Below are positions 34,285 through 41,758 of a stretch of DNA of 64,000 nucleotides, piece by piece. The stretch's first letter is position 1, and every line of letters starts with the position of its first letter. This DNA is from Stutzerimonas stutzeri. Lineage in GTDB: Bacteria > Pseudomonadota > Gammaproteobacteria > Pseudomonadales > Pseudomonadaceae. The notes under the pieces are model-generated. The model did not search any database. It was not told the origin of the DNA and worked only from the letters and a program-made list of their open reading frames with translations. The DNA is taken from assembly GCF_013522825.1 (NCBI RefSeq), contig NZ_JAAMQZ010000011.1, forward strand, positions 1 through 64,000, given 5' to 3'. The position numbers were made by a program, and so were the translations under genes.

Positions 34285-34373
34285 GCTGGCGCAGCCGGCA
34301 ACATCCCAGGCGGTCAAGGCCATCGAGACCGCGGCATGCCGATCGCGTGCTGGCTTTCATCCTCTTCCGGACG
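34285..34373 (+). promoter_or_regulatory. shortened copy (5) of the multi-hairpin intergenic element
   Basis: GCTGGC/GCCGGC with a 3-nt loop (34285-34299), the linker ACATCCCAG, GCGGTC/GACCGC (34310-34332), then GGACGC/GCGTCC (34359-34373). The first two stems and linker align with copies 2-4 by position; the later stems have diverged. Downstream a GGGAC/GTCCC pairing is followed by TTTTTT directly before the TGGAG ribosome-binding site of the gene at 34453. Confidence 0.55.
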
Positions 34374-34452
34374 CACGGCGTCCATCCAATCCACCCACTT
34401 GGGACAACCCGTCCCCTGTGGCCGGGAAGTCCCTTTTTTCTGGAGATTTCCC

Positions 34453-35265
34453 ATGGACCATCAACTCATTCGTCAACAACTCCCGACGCTGGTCTCCGGC
34501 CATGTGCCGTCCAATGCCCGCGGCTTCAAGTTCGCCATCTTCGACGGCGAGCCCAAGATATCGACGATGGGCTTCCATATCGATCCCAAGCCTTTTGAAG
34601 GCAAGGTCATCGCGAGCACGGACGAGGCCATTGTCGTCAAGACCGGACGCACCCAGTTCATGGTGCTCGACCGGTCGCGCGTGACCGAGGAACCCGACGA
34701 AGGTGCCAAGGTACAGGTCGAGCCTTATGCCAGACGCCGCTTCGACGGCTTGCGGGCGGATACCCCCGAGGAACGCACCGAGTACACCCACGACGGCCAG
34801 CCCTACAAGCTGCAGACGTTCGTGCTCGGTTCGGCTCCGGCGAAACTGCCGGTCCCGCAGCCGCGCTGCCTGGAACTGCAGCAACTCATCGAGCAGTTGG
34901 AAACGCTGCCGGCGCCCGACGGCTACCGGCGCATCACGCACCTGCTGGTCGATGCCGGCGCGTGCGACTTCACTTGGGTCGATCCACTGCCCAAGGACAT
35001 CATCGCCACGCCGCCGGCCATCAGTTTCAACGTGGCCACGGCGAAGTTCCAGGGGCGCGTCACCGTGCTGTACGAACGAGGCGACGACCTCTATGCGGTG
35101 GAATTGCACCGCGACGGTGAGCTGGTCGAGCGCGTGGACGAGGTGTTCTTCGATGACCTCGGTAATACGCTGGAACGCCTGATCGACGATGGCAGTTGGC
35201 GCCAGATTCGCGTCAGCACCGTGCAGAAGCCCGCACGGCGCAAGCCGCGGGCGGTATCCGCATGA
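34453..35265 (+). CDS. ICE accessory protein of unknown function
   Basis: A 270-residue protein beginning MDHQLIRQQLPTLVSGHVPS. The sequence suggests two beta-rich segments (FKFAIFDGEPKISTMGFHID and FQGRVTVLYERGDDLYAVEL) and a basic tail (KPARRKPRAVSA). No family was recognised. It has its own leader after a terminator, so it is likely independently expressed. Confidence 0.75.
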   Translation: MDHQLIRQQLPTLVSGHVPSNARGFKFAIFDGEPKISTMGFHIDPKPFEGKVIASTDEAIVVKTGRTQFMVLDRSRVTEEPDEGAKVQVEPYARRRFDGLRADTPEERTEYTHDGQPYKLQTFVLGSAPAKLPVPQPRCLELQQLIEQLETLPAPDGYRRITHLLVDAGACDFTWVDPLPKDIIATPPAISFNVATAKFQGRVTVLYERGDDLYAVELHRDGELVERVDEVFFDDLGNTLERLIDDGSWRQIRVSTVQKPARRKPRAVSA

Positions 35266-35348
35266 CTGCGCGAAGCGGCTGAGTCCGTCGGCGGCATTTC
35301 GTCCTTTCCGCACCGCCTTGTCGGTGCATTCATCCACCACGGCACTTA

Positions 35349-35381
35349 CCCCGGAAACTGGCCTCGCGCCAGCTTCCGGGG
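35349..35381 (+). terminator. long hairpin after the 270-residue gene
   Basis: CCCCGGAA-A-CTGGC pairs with GCCAG-C-TTCCGGGG around a 5-nt loop: 13 pairs and one mismatch. No T-run follows, so it may be a leader structure for a lost gene rather than a terminator. Confidence 0.5.
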
Positions 35382-35540
35382 CTGTGCCTATCTGCTGAGA
35401 GATATCTCATGACCGTGTCGGCAGAACACTGAACCTGCCTCAGCCCCCCGGTTCCGCCGCGGGTGCGCACCTAGCTGGCCTGTTTTACCGAACGCCAGGG
35501 CGACCTGTCCGACCCTGCCGAAGAGACCATCGGCTGCTAT
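35382..35540 (+). pseudogene. decayed gene slot
   Basis: After a leader-like hairpin comes an ATG at 35409 giving only seven codons before a stop. About 70 bases later a different frame reads CFTERQGDLSDPAEETIGCY and stops at 35551, with an in-frame stop just upstream. This looks like both ends of a deleted or frameshifted gene of the same block. The family could not be identified. Confidence 0.4.
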
Positions 35541-35623
35541 TGCGGCGATTGAATGCGGTCAGGCGACAGTACCCATTCCCGATGGTGTGCGAAGCCGCGC
35601 GGTGTGAGGCTTGCCCCATGCTT

Positions 35624-35762
35624 GCTGACGTTGTCAGCGACATGCCAGGCAACCATCGGTCTTCGAGGTTGCGGCGCGGCACCCGCCGCGTGACCGAGCC
35701 AGTTCGCAACGCATCCCTCCGTGCGAACGACCATCGGCTTGCCGGTGGTGGATGCACCTTCC
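35624..35762 (+). promoter_or_regulatory. five-hairpin intergenic element, copy 4 (leader of the DUF3577 gene)
   Basis: Stems: GCTGAC/GTCAGC (35624-35638), GCAACC/GGTTGC (35649-35672), CGCGGC/GCCGCG (35675-35690), GTTCGC/GCGAAC (35702-35728) and ACCATCGGC/GCCGGTGGT (35730-35749), then GGATGCACCTTCC. A further CGCGGGG/CCCCGCG hairpin lies before the start. The 592-bp gap 35266-35857 also holds the decayed gene slot. Confidence 0.7.
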
Positions 35763-35857
35763 TAGTCCATTCGCCTTATCAACCCACCGCGGGGTTACGC
35801 ACCCCCCGCGCAGTCGGGTCCGGTGTGTCTCCGCTTCATTCCCATTGGAGATTCACC

Positions 35858-36772
35858 ATGACCAATACGACTTCCAACGCGAAGAGCTACTTCGATCTTC
35901 ACACCGAGGGCTACGCCCGCTTGCAGCGTGTCCGGGAGGTTCCTGTCCGTGGTGGCCGCCGTGCGCAGCCGTTCCTGGCTTGCACTGTCGCCGCACTCGT
36001 CGGATCCGCCAAAGACCCCGTCACCCGCTACTTCGACGTCAAAGTCTCCGGTGCCGACGCCAAGAAATTGGTCGAGGGTTACATCGGCGTCGATGACCCG
36101 AGGCAGCGTCCGCTGGTCAAGTTCCGGCTCGGCGATCTCTGGGCCGATGCTTTCATCCGTACCAGTGGTGACCGCAAGGGCGATCCGGCAGCCAGTCTCA
36201 AGGGCCGACTGTTGAAAGCCGAACTGATCGATCGTGCCGAACTGGCGCAGATCAAGCAGTACGAGCTGATCACCCGGGGTATCGGTTATCTCAACCGTCC
36301 GCGCGAGGTTACGCCGAAGGATGGCGATCCGTTCCTGTCGTGCACCATCGGGGCGCTGGCCGGCCCGGTCGATGAGCCGGATTACCGGTACATCAACACC
36401 ATCGTCGCCACTGCGGACGCCCAGCATCTGGTGCGCCGCTGCGTACAGGCCATCGAGGCCGAGCGCAAGGTGCTGATCGCCTTCCGTCTCAACGACATGA
36501 AGGCCGATGCGTACCTCCGCACCAAGGGCGAGCGTGCCGGCGAACCGGCGGCGAGCCTGGAATCCAAGCTGATCCACATCGGCCTGATCAAGATCGATGG
36601 CCAGCAGGTCTTTCCGGCCGCCGCACCGGCGCCCGTTTCCGAGGGCGCTGCGGCGACCGAGGATGCGGATACCGCCGATGGCACCGTCGAGGCGCCGACC
36701 GCCGAGTCCGTTCAGGACGAACCCGTGCCGGCACCCGAGGCCGAGGAACCCGCACTCGCGGCTTCCTTCTGA
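35858..36772 (+). CDS. DUF3577 (STY4534-type) ICE protein with duplicated domain
   Basis: A 304-residue protein of the DUF3577/STY4534 family. The family domain appears twice: residues about 40-125 (FLACTVAALVGSAKDPVTRY, ending in DPAASLKGRLL) and about 155-235 (FLSCTIGALAGPVDEPDYRY, ending in EPAASLESKLI). A Pro/Ala/Glu-rich tail follows. The start MTNTTSNAK has TTGGAG upstream. Function is not established; the family is a marker of ICE DNA-processing regions. The domain duplication appears unusual. Confidence 0.88.
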   Translation: MTNTTSNAKSYFDLHTEGYARLQRVREVPVRGGRRAQPFLACTVAALVGSAKDPVTRYFDVKVSGADAKKLVEGYIGVDDPRQRPLVKFRLGDLWADAFIRTSGDRKGDPAASLKGRLLKAELIDRAELAQIKQYELITRGIGYLNRPREVTPKDGDPFLSCTIGALAGPVDEPDYRYINTIVATADAQHLVRRCVQAIEAERKVLIAFRLNDMKADAYLRTKGERAGEPAASLESKLIHIGLIKIDGQQVFPAAAPAPVSEGAAATEDADTADGTVEAPTAESVQDEPVPAPEAEEPALAASF

Positions 36773-36781
36773 TCCACCCCC

Positions 36782-36812
36782 GCAAGGCCCCATTCCGGGG
36801 TCTTGCTTCTTA
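36782..36812 (+). terminator. terminator after the DUF3577 gene
   Basis: GCAAGGCCCC/GGGGTCTTGC (ten positions, one G-T pair) with a 5-nt loop, followed by TTCTTAT. Confidence 0.6.
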
Positions 36813-36925
36813 TCCCCAACCTGCCTGCAGGCCACTGACGTGGCGCGTGGGCGTTCGTCTTTTCATCCCCGCAGTCCGTTCCGCACCGTGCGGATTCGGC
36901 TGCATAACAATCCCAGGAGAATGCC

Positions 36926-37753
36926 ATGTCTCTCGCATCCCGTTTCGCACCGCGCTCACCGGTACTGCGCTCGGACCGTCCTCTGTTGGACGACCAGATT
37001 CGCGCCGTGGTGCCGTCGATCTTTGCGGAAACACCACACGAAAGCCGTTCCCAGCGGTACAGCTACATCCCGACGGCCACCGTGCTGTCGGAACTTCGTC
37101 AGGAGGGGTTCCTGCCCTTCATGGTGTGCCAGACACGTGTCCGCAACGAGGACCGCCGCGAGTACACCAAACACCTGATCCGCCTTCGCCACGCCAGCCA
37201 GATCAATGGCGACGAAGCCAACGAGATCATCTTGTTGAACTCGCACGATGGCACCAGCAGCTATCAGATGCTGGCAGGTCAGTTTCGATTCGTCTGCCAG
37301 AACGGGCTGGTCTGCGGCGACACGTTCGCGGACATCCGCGTGCCTCACAAGGGCGATGTCGCGGGCCAGGTCATCGAAGGTGCCTACGAAGTCCTGAAAG
37401 GCTTCGAGCGGGTGCAGGAAGCGCGCGAGAGCATGCGCGCGATCACGCTGGAGGCCGGGGAGGACGACGTTTTCGCCCGTTCGGCCCTGGCGCTCAAGTA
37501 CGACGATCCGGACAAGCCCGCGCCTGTCACGGAGAGTCAGTTGTTGGTCCCCAGACGCTGGGACGATCGCAAGAGCGACCTCTGGTCGATCTTCAACCGC
37601 GTCCAGGAAAACCTCGTCAAGGGAGGGCTGACCGGACGCACTGCGAACGGCCGCCGCCAGCGTACCCGCCCTGTACAGGGTATCGATCAGAACCTGCGCC
37701 TGAACCGCGCCCTCTGGATGCTCGCCGAAGGCATGCGCCAGTTGAAGTCCTGA
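36926..37753 (+). CDS. DUF932-domain protein
   Basis: A 275-residue DUF932 protein, a family widespread in phages, plasmids and ICEs (YSYIPTATVLSELRQEGFLP at the N-terminus; FRFVCQNGLVCGDTFADI in the centre). The role of the family is unknown, though it often sits with recombination or anti-restriction genes. It starts after a TCCGCAC/GTGCGGA hairpin and an AGGAGA ribosome-binding site. Confidence 0.88.
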   Translation: MSLASRFAPRSPVLRSDRPLLDDQIRAVVPSIFAETPHESRSQRYSYIPTATVLSELRQEGFLPFMVCQTRVRNEDRREYTKHLIRLRHASQINGDEANEIILLNSHDGTSSYQMLAGQFRFVCQNGLVCGDTFADIRVPHKGDVAGQVIEGAYEVLKGFERVQEARESMRAITLEAGEDDVFARSALALKYDDPDKPAPVTESQLLVPRRWDDRKSDLWSIFNRVQENLVKGGLTGRTANGRRQRTRPVQGIDQNLRLNRALWMLAEGMRQLKS

Positions 37754-37851
37754 GCCACTACTCGGACCTCGCCCGTCAGGGCGGGTCCATTTTCTTCCTG
37801 ACCCGTTGCGCGCCGCGCAAGACGGTTCCATTCATCACAAGGAGATACGCC

Positions 37852-38544
37852 ATGGCTACAGCAGCCGTTCAATCCGATCCGCCCCTCATCGTCCGCGGCC
37901 AACTCGCCATCCGCACCATCCCGGGCCGCAACGGACGGTTCACGGTCGGTCGCCTCACGACCCGCCTTGGACTGTTCCATGTGAAAGACCCGGAACTGGA
38001 GCAGTACCCCGAAGGGAAGTACGAGGGTGAGTTCGTCATCCGCTACATCTATCCGAAGGCCTATCCGGTTGGCGATGGCATGCGCTTTGAAATCCGCGCC
38101 AACCTGGACGGCATGACCCTGTCGGGCATCGACAAGCTGAGCAAGGCCGAGGCTCGCGCCTTCGCCGCACAGGACGTCGATCCGCTCGATGAAGAGCTGG
38201 GCACGCCACCGGCGACAACGCCGGCAGCAGCCGAGAAATCCAAGTCCCGGTCCAAGCCGGAGCCCGCGCCCGTGCAGGCATCGAAAGACCCGCTGGTCGA
38301 TACCACGCCATTCGGCGTCGATACGCCGTCCGCCACCGTGGCCGCTTCGGGTGGTCCCGAGAGCGACGACGCGGCGCTGTTCGGCATTCTCTGGCCGTTG
38401 GAAGAGTCGGTGAAACTCGACTCGACCATCGATCGCCGCACCCTACGTCTGCAGATCGCGCGGCTCAACCAGTTGGGCTATGCCTTCGACGCCACGGCCC
38501 AGCAATGGAACCTGCAACTCGCACCCGAACCGCAGGCTGCCTGA
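37852..38544 (+). CDS. DUF3275-family ICE protein
   Basis: A 230-residue DUF3275 protein: a conserved N-terminal beta-rich domain (IPGRNGRFTVGRLTTRLGLF; GEFVIRYIYPKAYPVGDGMR), a long Pro/Ala/Lys-rich linker (about 115-170) and a C-terminal winged-helix-like segment (IDRRTLRLQIARLNQLGYAF). Function unknown. It follows the DUF932 gene with a 98-bp spacer containing two hairpins. Confidence 0.85.
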   Translation: MATAAVQSDPPLIVRGQLAIRTIPGRNGRFTVGRLTTRLGLFHVKDPELEQYPEGKYEGEFVIRYIYPKAYPVGDGMRFEIRANLDGMTLSGIDKLSKAEARAFAAQDVDPLDEELGTPPATTPAAAEKSKSRSKPEPAPVQASKDPLVDTTPFGVDTPSATVAASGGPESDDAALFGILWPLEESVKLDSTIDRRTLRLQIARLNQLGYAFDATAQQWNLQLAPEPQAA

Positions 38545-38580
38545 TCGTCCTGCCGCATCCGCGGCATTTCATCCACCCGC

Positions 38581-38593
38581 CGGGGCGACCCCG
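38581..38593 (+). promoter_or_regulatory. intercistronic hairpin (class 2)
   Basis: CGGGG/CCCCG with CGA loop directly after TTCATCCACCCGC, a lead-in that recurs before several genes of this block. Confidence 0.5.
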
Positions 38594-38633
38594 ATGGGGA
38601 GGTTCCCGGCTATTTCAATCGAGGAGCTTCACC

Positions 38634-38975
38634 ATGAGTCGGCACTACTTCGACACATTCCACAAAGGATTTCCCGTCACCGTACTACTCGGCTGGGATC
38701 GGCCGATGAACTACTTCTTCTTGGTCATCGAGAAGCCAACCGAGTTGATCGACGACACCATGAAGGTCGAGAGCGACGACTTCTTGTACAGCAATCTGCA
38801 CGAGAGCGATCCGTTCAACCATGACCTGGACTACTACCGTGAGGTCTTACGTCATTTTCAGATCCTTGTGCCGGAAAGCCTGTTCATCGAGGTCCAGCAC
38901 GACGCTGAGAGAAATGTCGGCAACCGCGTAGTCAAGCATCAGGCCGACGGTTCGTTCACCGAACGTGAACTCTGA
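38634..38975 (+). CDS. small ICE protein of unknown function
   Basis: A 113-residue protein starting MSRHYFDTFHKGFPVTVLLG behind GAGGAG, with clustered aromatic and acidic residues (MNYFFLVIEKPTELIDDTMK) and no recognised domain. Sequence and length suggest a compact single-domain protein. Confidence 0.75.
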   Translation: MSRHYFDTFHKGFPVTVLLGWDRPMNYFFLVIEKPTELIDDTMKVESDDFLYSNLHESDPFNHDLDYYREVLRHFQILVPESLFIEVQHDAERNVGNRVVKHQADGSFTEREL

Positions 38976-39001
38976 GTAGTCCGCGTTCTTTCATCCCTAA
39001 C

Positions 39002-39018
39002 GGGGCATTCACTGCCCC
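39002..39018 (+). promoter_or_regulatory. intercistronic hairpin (class 2)
   Basis: GGGGC/GCCCC with a 7-nt loop after TTCATCCCTAAC, 40 bp before the next start. Confidence 0.5.
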
Positions 39019-39058
39019 TGCGGGTGGTGGTGCCCCTGACTTCATTGAGGACTCCACC

Positions 39059-39715
39059 ATGTCTGCACCTTCATCCCCACAGTTGCTGTACCGCATCGAC
39101 GAATGCGGCGACGTGATGGCCGATGCTTGCGTCTGCGGCGAAGACGGCGATCTGGTCTTTCTATCGGTCTGGGCGCGGGACACCGCGATCCAGCAGTTTC
39201 TCGCCCGGCTCACCTTGGGCCGCGACGAGGATGGACTGGACCAGTTCCATCTCGTCACCGACCAGGGCGGCTCCGTGCCCGTGTTCGTTCCCTCGGTCGA
39301 GCGTCTGGAGAAGCGCTTGACCCGCAGCTATCGCCGCACCCTGTTCGGGTCGCTCGTCAATCTCTGGCTGTTCGATCGGCGCTGCATCCGGCCGGACAAG
39401 GCCACCACCAGCGCGCTCGCACTGTTGCCGCACGCGGCGGCCGATCCTACGTCGCGCCTCTGGCTGCTCGTCAAGGAGACGTGCCCGCTGCCCTTGCTGG
39501 ATCACTGGCAAGGGACGGTGCTGGCACTGCTGCGAGACCGCGACATGCTCCGCGACCTGCCGACGGCCCTCGGGCCGCTGCGTGGATTTCGTCTGGGGCT
39601 GGACGTGCCAGCGCTCACCGAAGCGCTGGGCAGCCTGATCCGCCAGGGCGTACTGACCGCCCATCCGCTCCCGCAGCCGGCGACCACCCAACGGTCGCTG
39701 GAAGCGGTGGCCTGA
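39059..39715 (+). CDS. ICE accessory protein of unknown function
   Basis: A 218-residue protein (MSAPSSPQLLYRIDECGDVM). A helical, Arg-rich centre (SVERLEKRLTRSYRRTLFGS) may bind nucleic acid. No family recognised. The start follows GAGGACTCCACC; the next gene begins 66 bp downstream. Confidence 0.72.
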   Translation: MSAPSSPQLLYRIDECGDVMADACVCGEDGDLVFLSVWARDTAIQQFLARLTLGRDEDGLDQFHLVTDQGGSVPVFVPSVERLEKRLTRSYRRTLFGSLVNLWLFDRRCIRPDKATTSALALLPHAAADPTSRLWLLVKETCPLPLLDHWQGTVLALLRDRDMLRDLPTALGPLRGFRLGLDVPALTEALGSLIRQGVLTAHPLPQPATTQRSLEAVA

Positions 39716-39724
39716 CCCACGGCA

Positions 39725-39747
39725 GGTGCGTGTGACCGACACGCACC
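39725..39747 (+). promoter_or_regulatory. intercistronic hairpin
   Basis: A perfect 9-bp stem GGTGCGTGT/ACACGCACC with a 5-nt loop in the 66-bp spacer before the methyltransferase gene. Confidence 0.55.
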
Positions 39748-39781
39748 CGCTTTCCTTCATCCCCGCTCCAGGAGATTTCTT

Positions 39782-40891
39782 ATGGCACTCATGTTCCCGC
39801 GGCTCGCCCGCAACTTCATCAAGGCTGGATATTTTCCGACCGACGAGCCCACGCTCGAAAGAGCGCTCAGCGCACTGGCGCCCGGCGACGGGCCGATGTG
39901 CATTCTCGATCCTTGTGCAGGCGAAGGCGTCGCCATCGCGGAGGCTGCGCATGCCCTCGGGCGTGACCAAGTCACCGCCTATGCGGTGGAGTTCGACCCG
40001 GAGCGCGCCAACCATGCGCGTCTGCTCGTCGATCACTGCATCCAGGGCGACCTCATGGACACCCTGATCGCACGCCAGAGCTTCGGTTTGCTGTGGCTCA
40101 ACCCGCCATACGGGGATCTGTCCAAGGATGCGAACGGCAACATCGGCTACGACGGCAAGGGCCGCGCACGGCTGGAAAAGCTGTTCTATCAGCGCACGCT
40201 GCAACTGCTGCAGTACGACGGCATCCTGGTTTTCATCGTCCCGCACTACGTGCTTGACCAGGAACTGGTCGGTTGGCTCACGCGGCACTTTGCCGATCTG
40301 CGCATCTACCGAGCGGTGGATACGCAGTTCAAGCAGGTGGTCGTGTTCGGTCGCCGGGTCCGCCAGCGCGAGCTGGTGGGCGATGAGGTCAAGAACGTCC
40401 GTGCTCGCCTGTTGCAGATCGGGCAAGGCGACCTGGAAGCGGAGGAACTGCCACCCGTATGGCCATCGCTTCCGTATGTCGTCCCTGTCGCCCAGCACGA
40501 GCCGGAGCATTTCTACCGTCTGAGCATGGAGCCGGCGCAGTTCGCCGACGAAGTGCAGCGCCTGCATGGTCTGTGGCCGTCGTTCGAGACGCATCTGGGT
40601 GCCGCCCAGCAGTCCTTGCGCCGCCCGGCGCGCGCATTGTCCCAGTGGCACCTGGCACTGGCCCTCGCGGCCGGCGCGATCTCCGGTGTCGTGCAGTCGA
40701 AGAACGGCCGCACCCTGGCCGTGAAAGGCGACACCTACAAGCAGAAGGCGACGACCACCGAATATCGCGAACGCGATGACGGTTCAATCGCAGAGACACG
40801 CATCCTCACCGACAAGTTTGTCCCCGTGATTCGTGCCTGGGACTTGTCCCCGGACTCGGCCACCCTCGGCCGGATTCTCACCATCCACTGA
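39782..40891 (+). CDS. class I N6-adenine-type DNA methyltransferase of ICE (DUF6094-like)
   Basis: A 369-residue protein with the two diagnostic methyltransferase motifs: SAM-binding motif I in CILDPCAGEGVAIAEA (near residue 45) and catalytic motif IV in LLWLNPPYGDLSK (near 102). ICE proteins of this kind are labelled DUF6094; that name is from memory. No restriction enzyme or specificity subunit lies nearby, so it would act as an orphan methylase, possibly to protect incoming ICE DNA. Start chosen at MALMFPRLARN behind AGGAGA. Confidence 0.85.
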   Translation: MALMFPRLARNFIKAGYFPTDEPTLERALSALAPGDGPMCILDPCAGEGVAIAEAAHALGRDQVTAYAVEFDPERANHARLLVDHCIQGDLMDTLIARQSFGLLWLNPPYGDLSKDANGNIGYDGKGRARLEKLFYQRTLQLLQYDGILVFIVPHYVLDQELVGWLTRHFADLRIYRAVDTQFKQVVVFGRRVRQRELVGDEVKNVRARLLQIGQGDLEAEELPPVWPSLPYVVPVAQHEPEHFYRLSMEPAQFADEVQRLHGLWPSFETHLGAAQQSLRRPARALSQWHLALALAAGAISGVVQSKNGRTLAVKGDTYKQKATTTEYRERDDGSIAETRILTDKFVPVIRAWDLSPDSATLGRILTIH

Positions 40892-40946
40892 TCGCATCGG
40901 GCGGCTCGCCGCCTTGCTTCATTCATCCACCAGAAGGAGAACTCCC

Positions 40947-41267
40947 ATGCTTTCGCGTTTGTTCGCGCGGCGCGAGCCGCAAGCCCGTCCGTTGTTCGCC
41001 CTCGGTTCGCTGAGGTTGAGCGAGAAGGTGCACTGGTTGGCCAGCAAAGGCCTCATCGATCCCTTGCCTTATGTGCAGCGCCATGTGCGCGGCGATTGGG
41101 GCGATGTCGACGAGACCACCCGCCAGGTCAATGATGTGGCACTCGACCAGGACAATCCCATGATCTCTCGCTACAGGATCACGCCGCAGCTGCTGCTGAT
41201 CGTGATGACCAGCGAGGATCACCGCACCACCGTGGTCCAACTGCCCGAAGAGCAGTCCTCGATCTAG
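40947..41267 (+). CDS. small ICE protein, paralogue 1 (GDWGD family)
   Basis: A 106-residue protein whose second half (YVQRHVRGDWGDVDETTRQV) closely matches the next gene's product. Related plasmid proteins are sometimes labelled type I restriction subunit, which looks wrong: no such domain is present. The N-terminal 25 residues are basic (LSRLFARREPQARP). Ribosome-binding site AAGGAG. Confidence 0.8.
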   Translation: MLSRLFARREPQARPLFALGSLRLSEKVHWLASKGLIDPLPYVQRHVRGDWGDVDETTRQVNDVALDQDNPMISRYRITPQLLLIVMTSEDHRTTVVQLPEEQSSI

Positions 41268-41291
41268 CACCAGCCCATTTCATCCACCCAC

Positions 41292-41309
41292 CGGGGTCAT
41301 GTCGCCCCG
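41292..41309 (+). promoter_or_regulatory. intercistronic hairpin (class 2)
   Basis: CGGGG/CCCCG with an 8-nt loop, directly after TTCATCCACCCAC, 44 bp before the start at 41354. Confidence 0.5.
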
Positions 41310-41353
41310 ATGGGGACGCCATGGCCCTTTCTTTCATCGAAGGAGCTATCACC

Positions 41354-41662
41354 ATGGCAACTGTAATGTCCATCAGCGCGGCCCCCAATCTGCGCTTCTC
41401 GCCGGGCGCGACGGTCATGACCGTCGGCGTGGCCAATCTGGTCGAACAGGGACGGCTCAACCCGAGCCCGTACCTTCGCCGCCACCTCAGCGGCGACTGG
41501 GGCGACCTCGACGAAGACGATCGGCGATCGAACGATGCCGCGCTGGCATCGGGCGAGGCCCGGTTGCTCTCTTCGTACCAGGTCGATCCCGATCTGAAAC
41601 TCTGGATCATCACTGAGTGGGACCGCAGCGTCACGACGCTGTTGTTACCCAGCGAGTATTGA
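41354..41662 (+). CDS. small ICE protein, paralogue 2 (GDWGD family)
   Basis: A 102-residue protein sharing the motif YLRRHLSGDWGDLDEDDRRS and the C-terminal strand pattern with the previous gene's product, so the two are tandem paralogues. No function known. Ribosome-binding site AAGGAG. Confidence 0.8.
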   Translation: MATVMSISAAPNLRFSPGATVMTVGVANLVEQGRLNPSPYLRRHLSGDWGDLDEDDRRSNDAALASGEARLLSSYQVDPDLKLWIITEWDRSVTTLLLPSEY

Positions 41663-41697
41663 TTTCCGGGCGGCTGCGCGCCGTCCACCCACCTTCA

Positions 41698-41747
41698 CCC
41701 CCAGGGGCATCCATCGCCCCTGGGGGCGGTGCATGCCCCATTTTTTT
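41698..41747 (+). promoter_or_regulatory. attenuator-like pair of competing hairpins before the helicase gene
   Basis: CCCCCAGGGGC/GCCCCTGGGGG (41698-41726) is a perfect 11-bp stem. Its right arm overlaps GGGGC (41723-41727), which can instead pair with GCCCC at 41735-41739 and is then followed by A and seven T residues (41741-41747). The second form is an intrinsic terminator that ends one base before the ribosome-binding site TGGAG, so the two folds exclude each other. Confidence 0.6.
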
Positions 41748-41758
41748 GGAGCATCACC

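Noticed and set aside
36847..37851. Long plus-strand frame leading into the DUF3275 gene
   Set aside because: It overlaps the DUF932 gene in another frame; the real start is the ATG at 37852 with its own ribosome-binding site.
39161..40651. 496-codon minus-strand open frame
   Set aside because: It covers two plus-strand genes, one with clear methyltransferase motifs, and shows no domain or ribosome-binding site.
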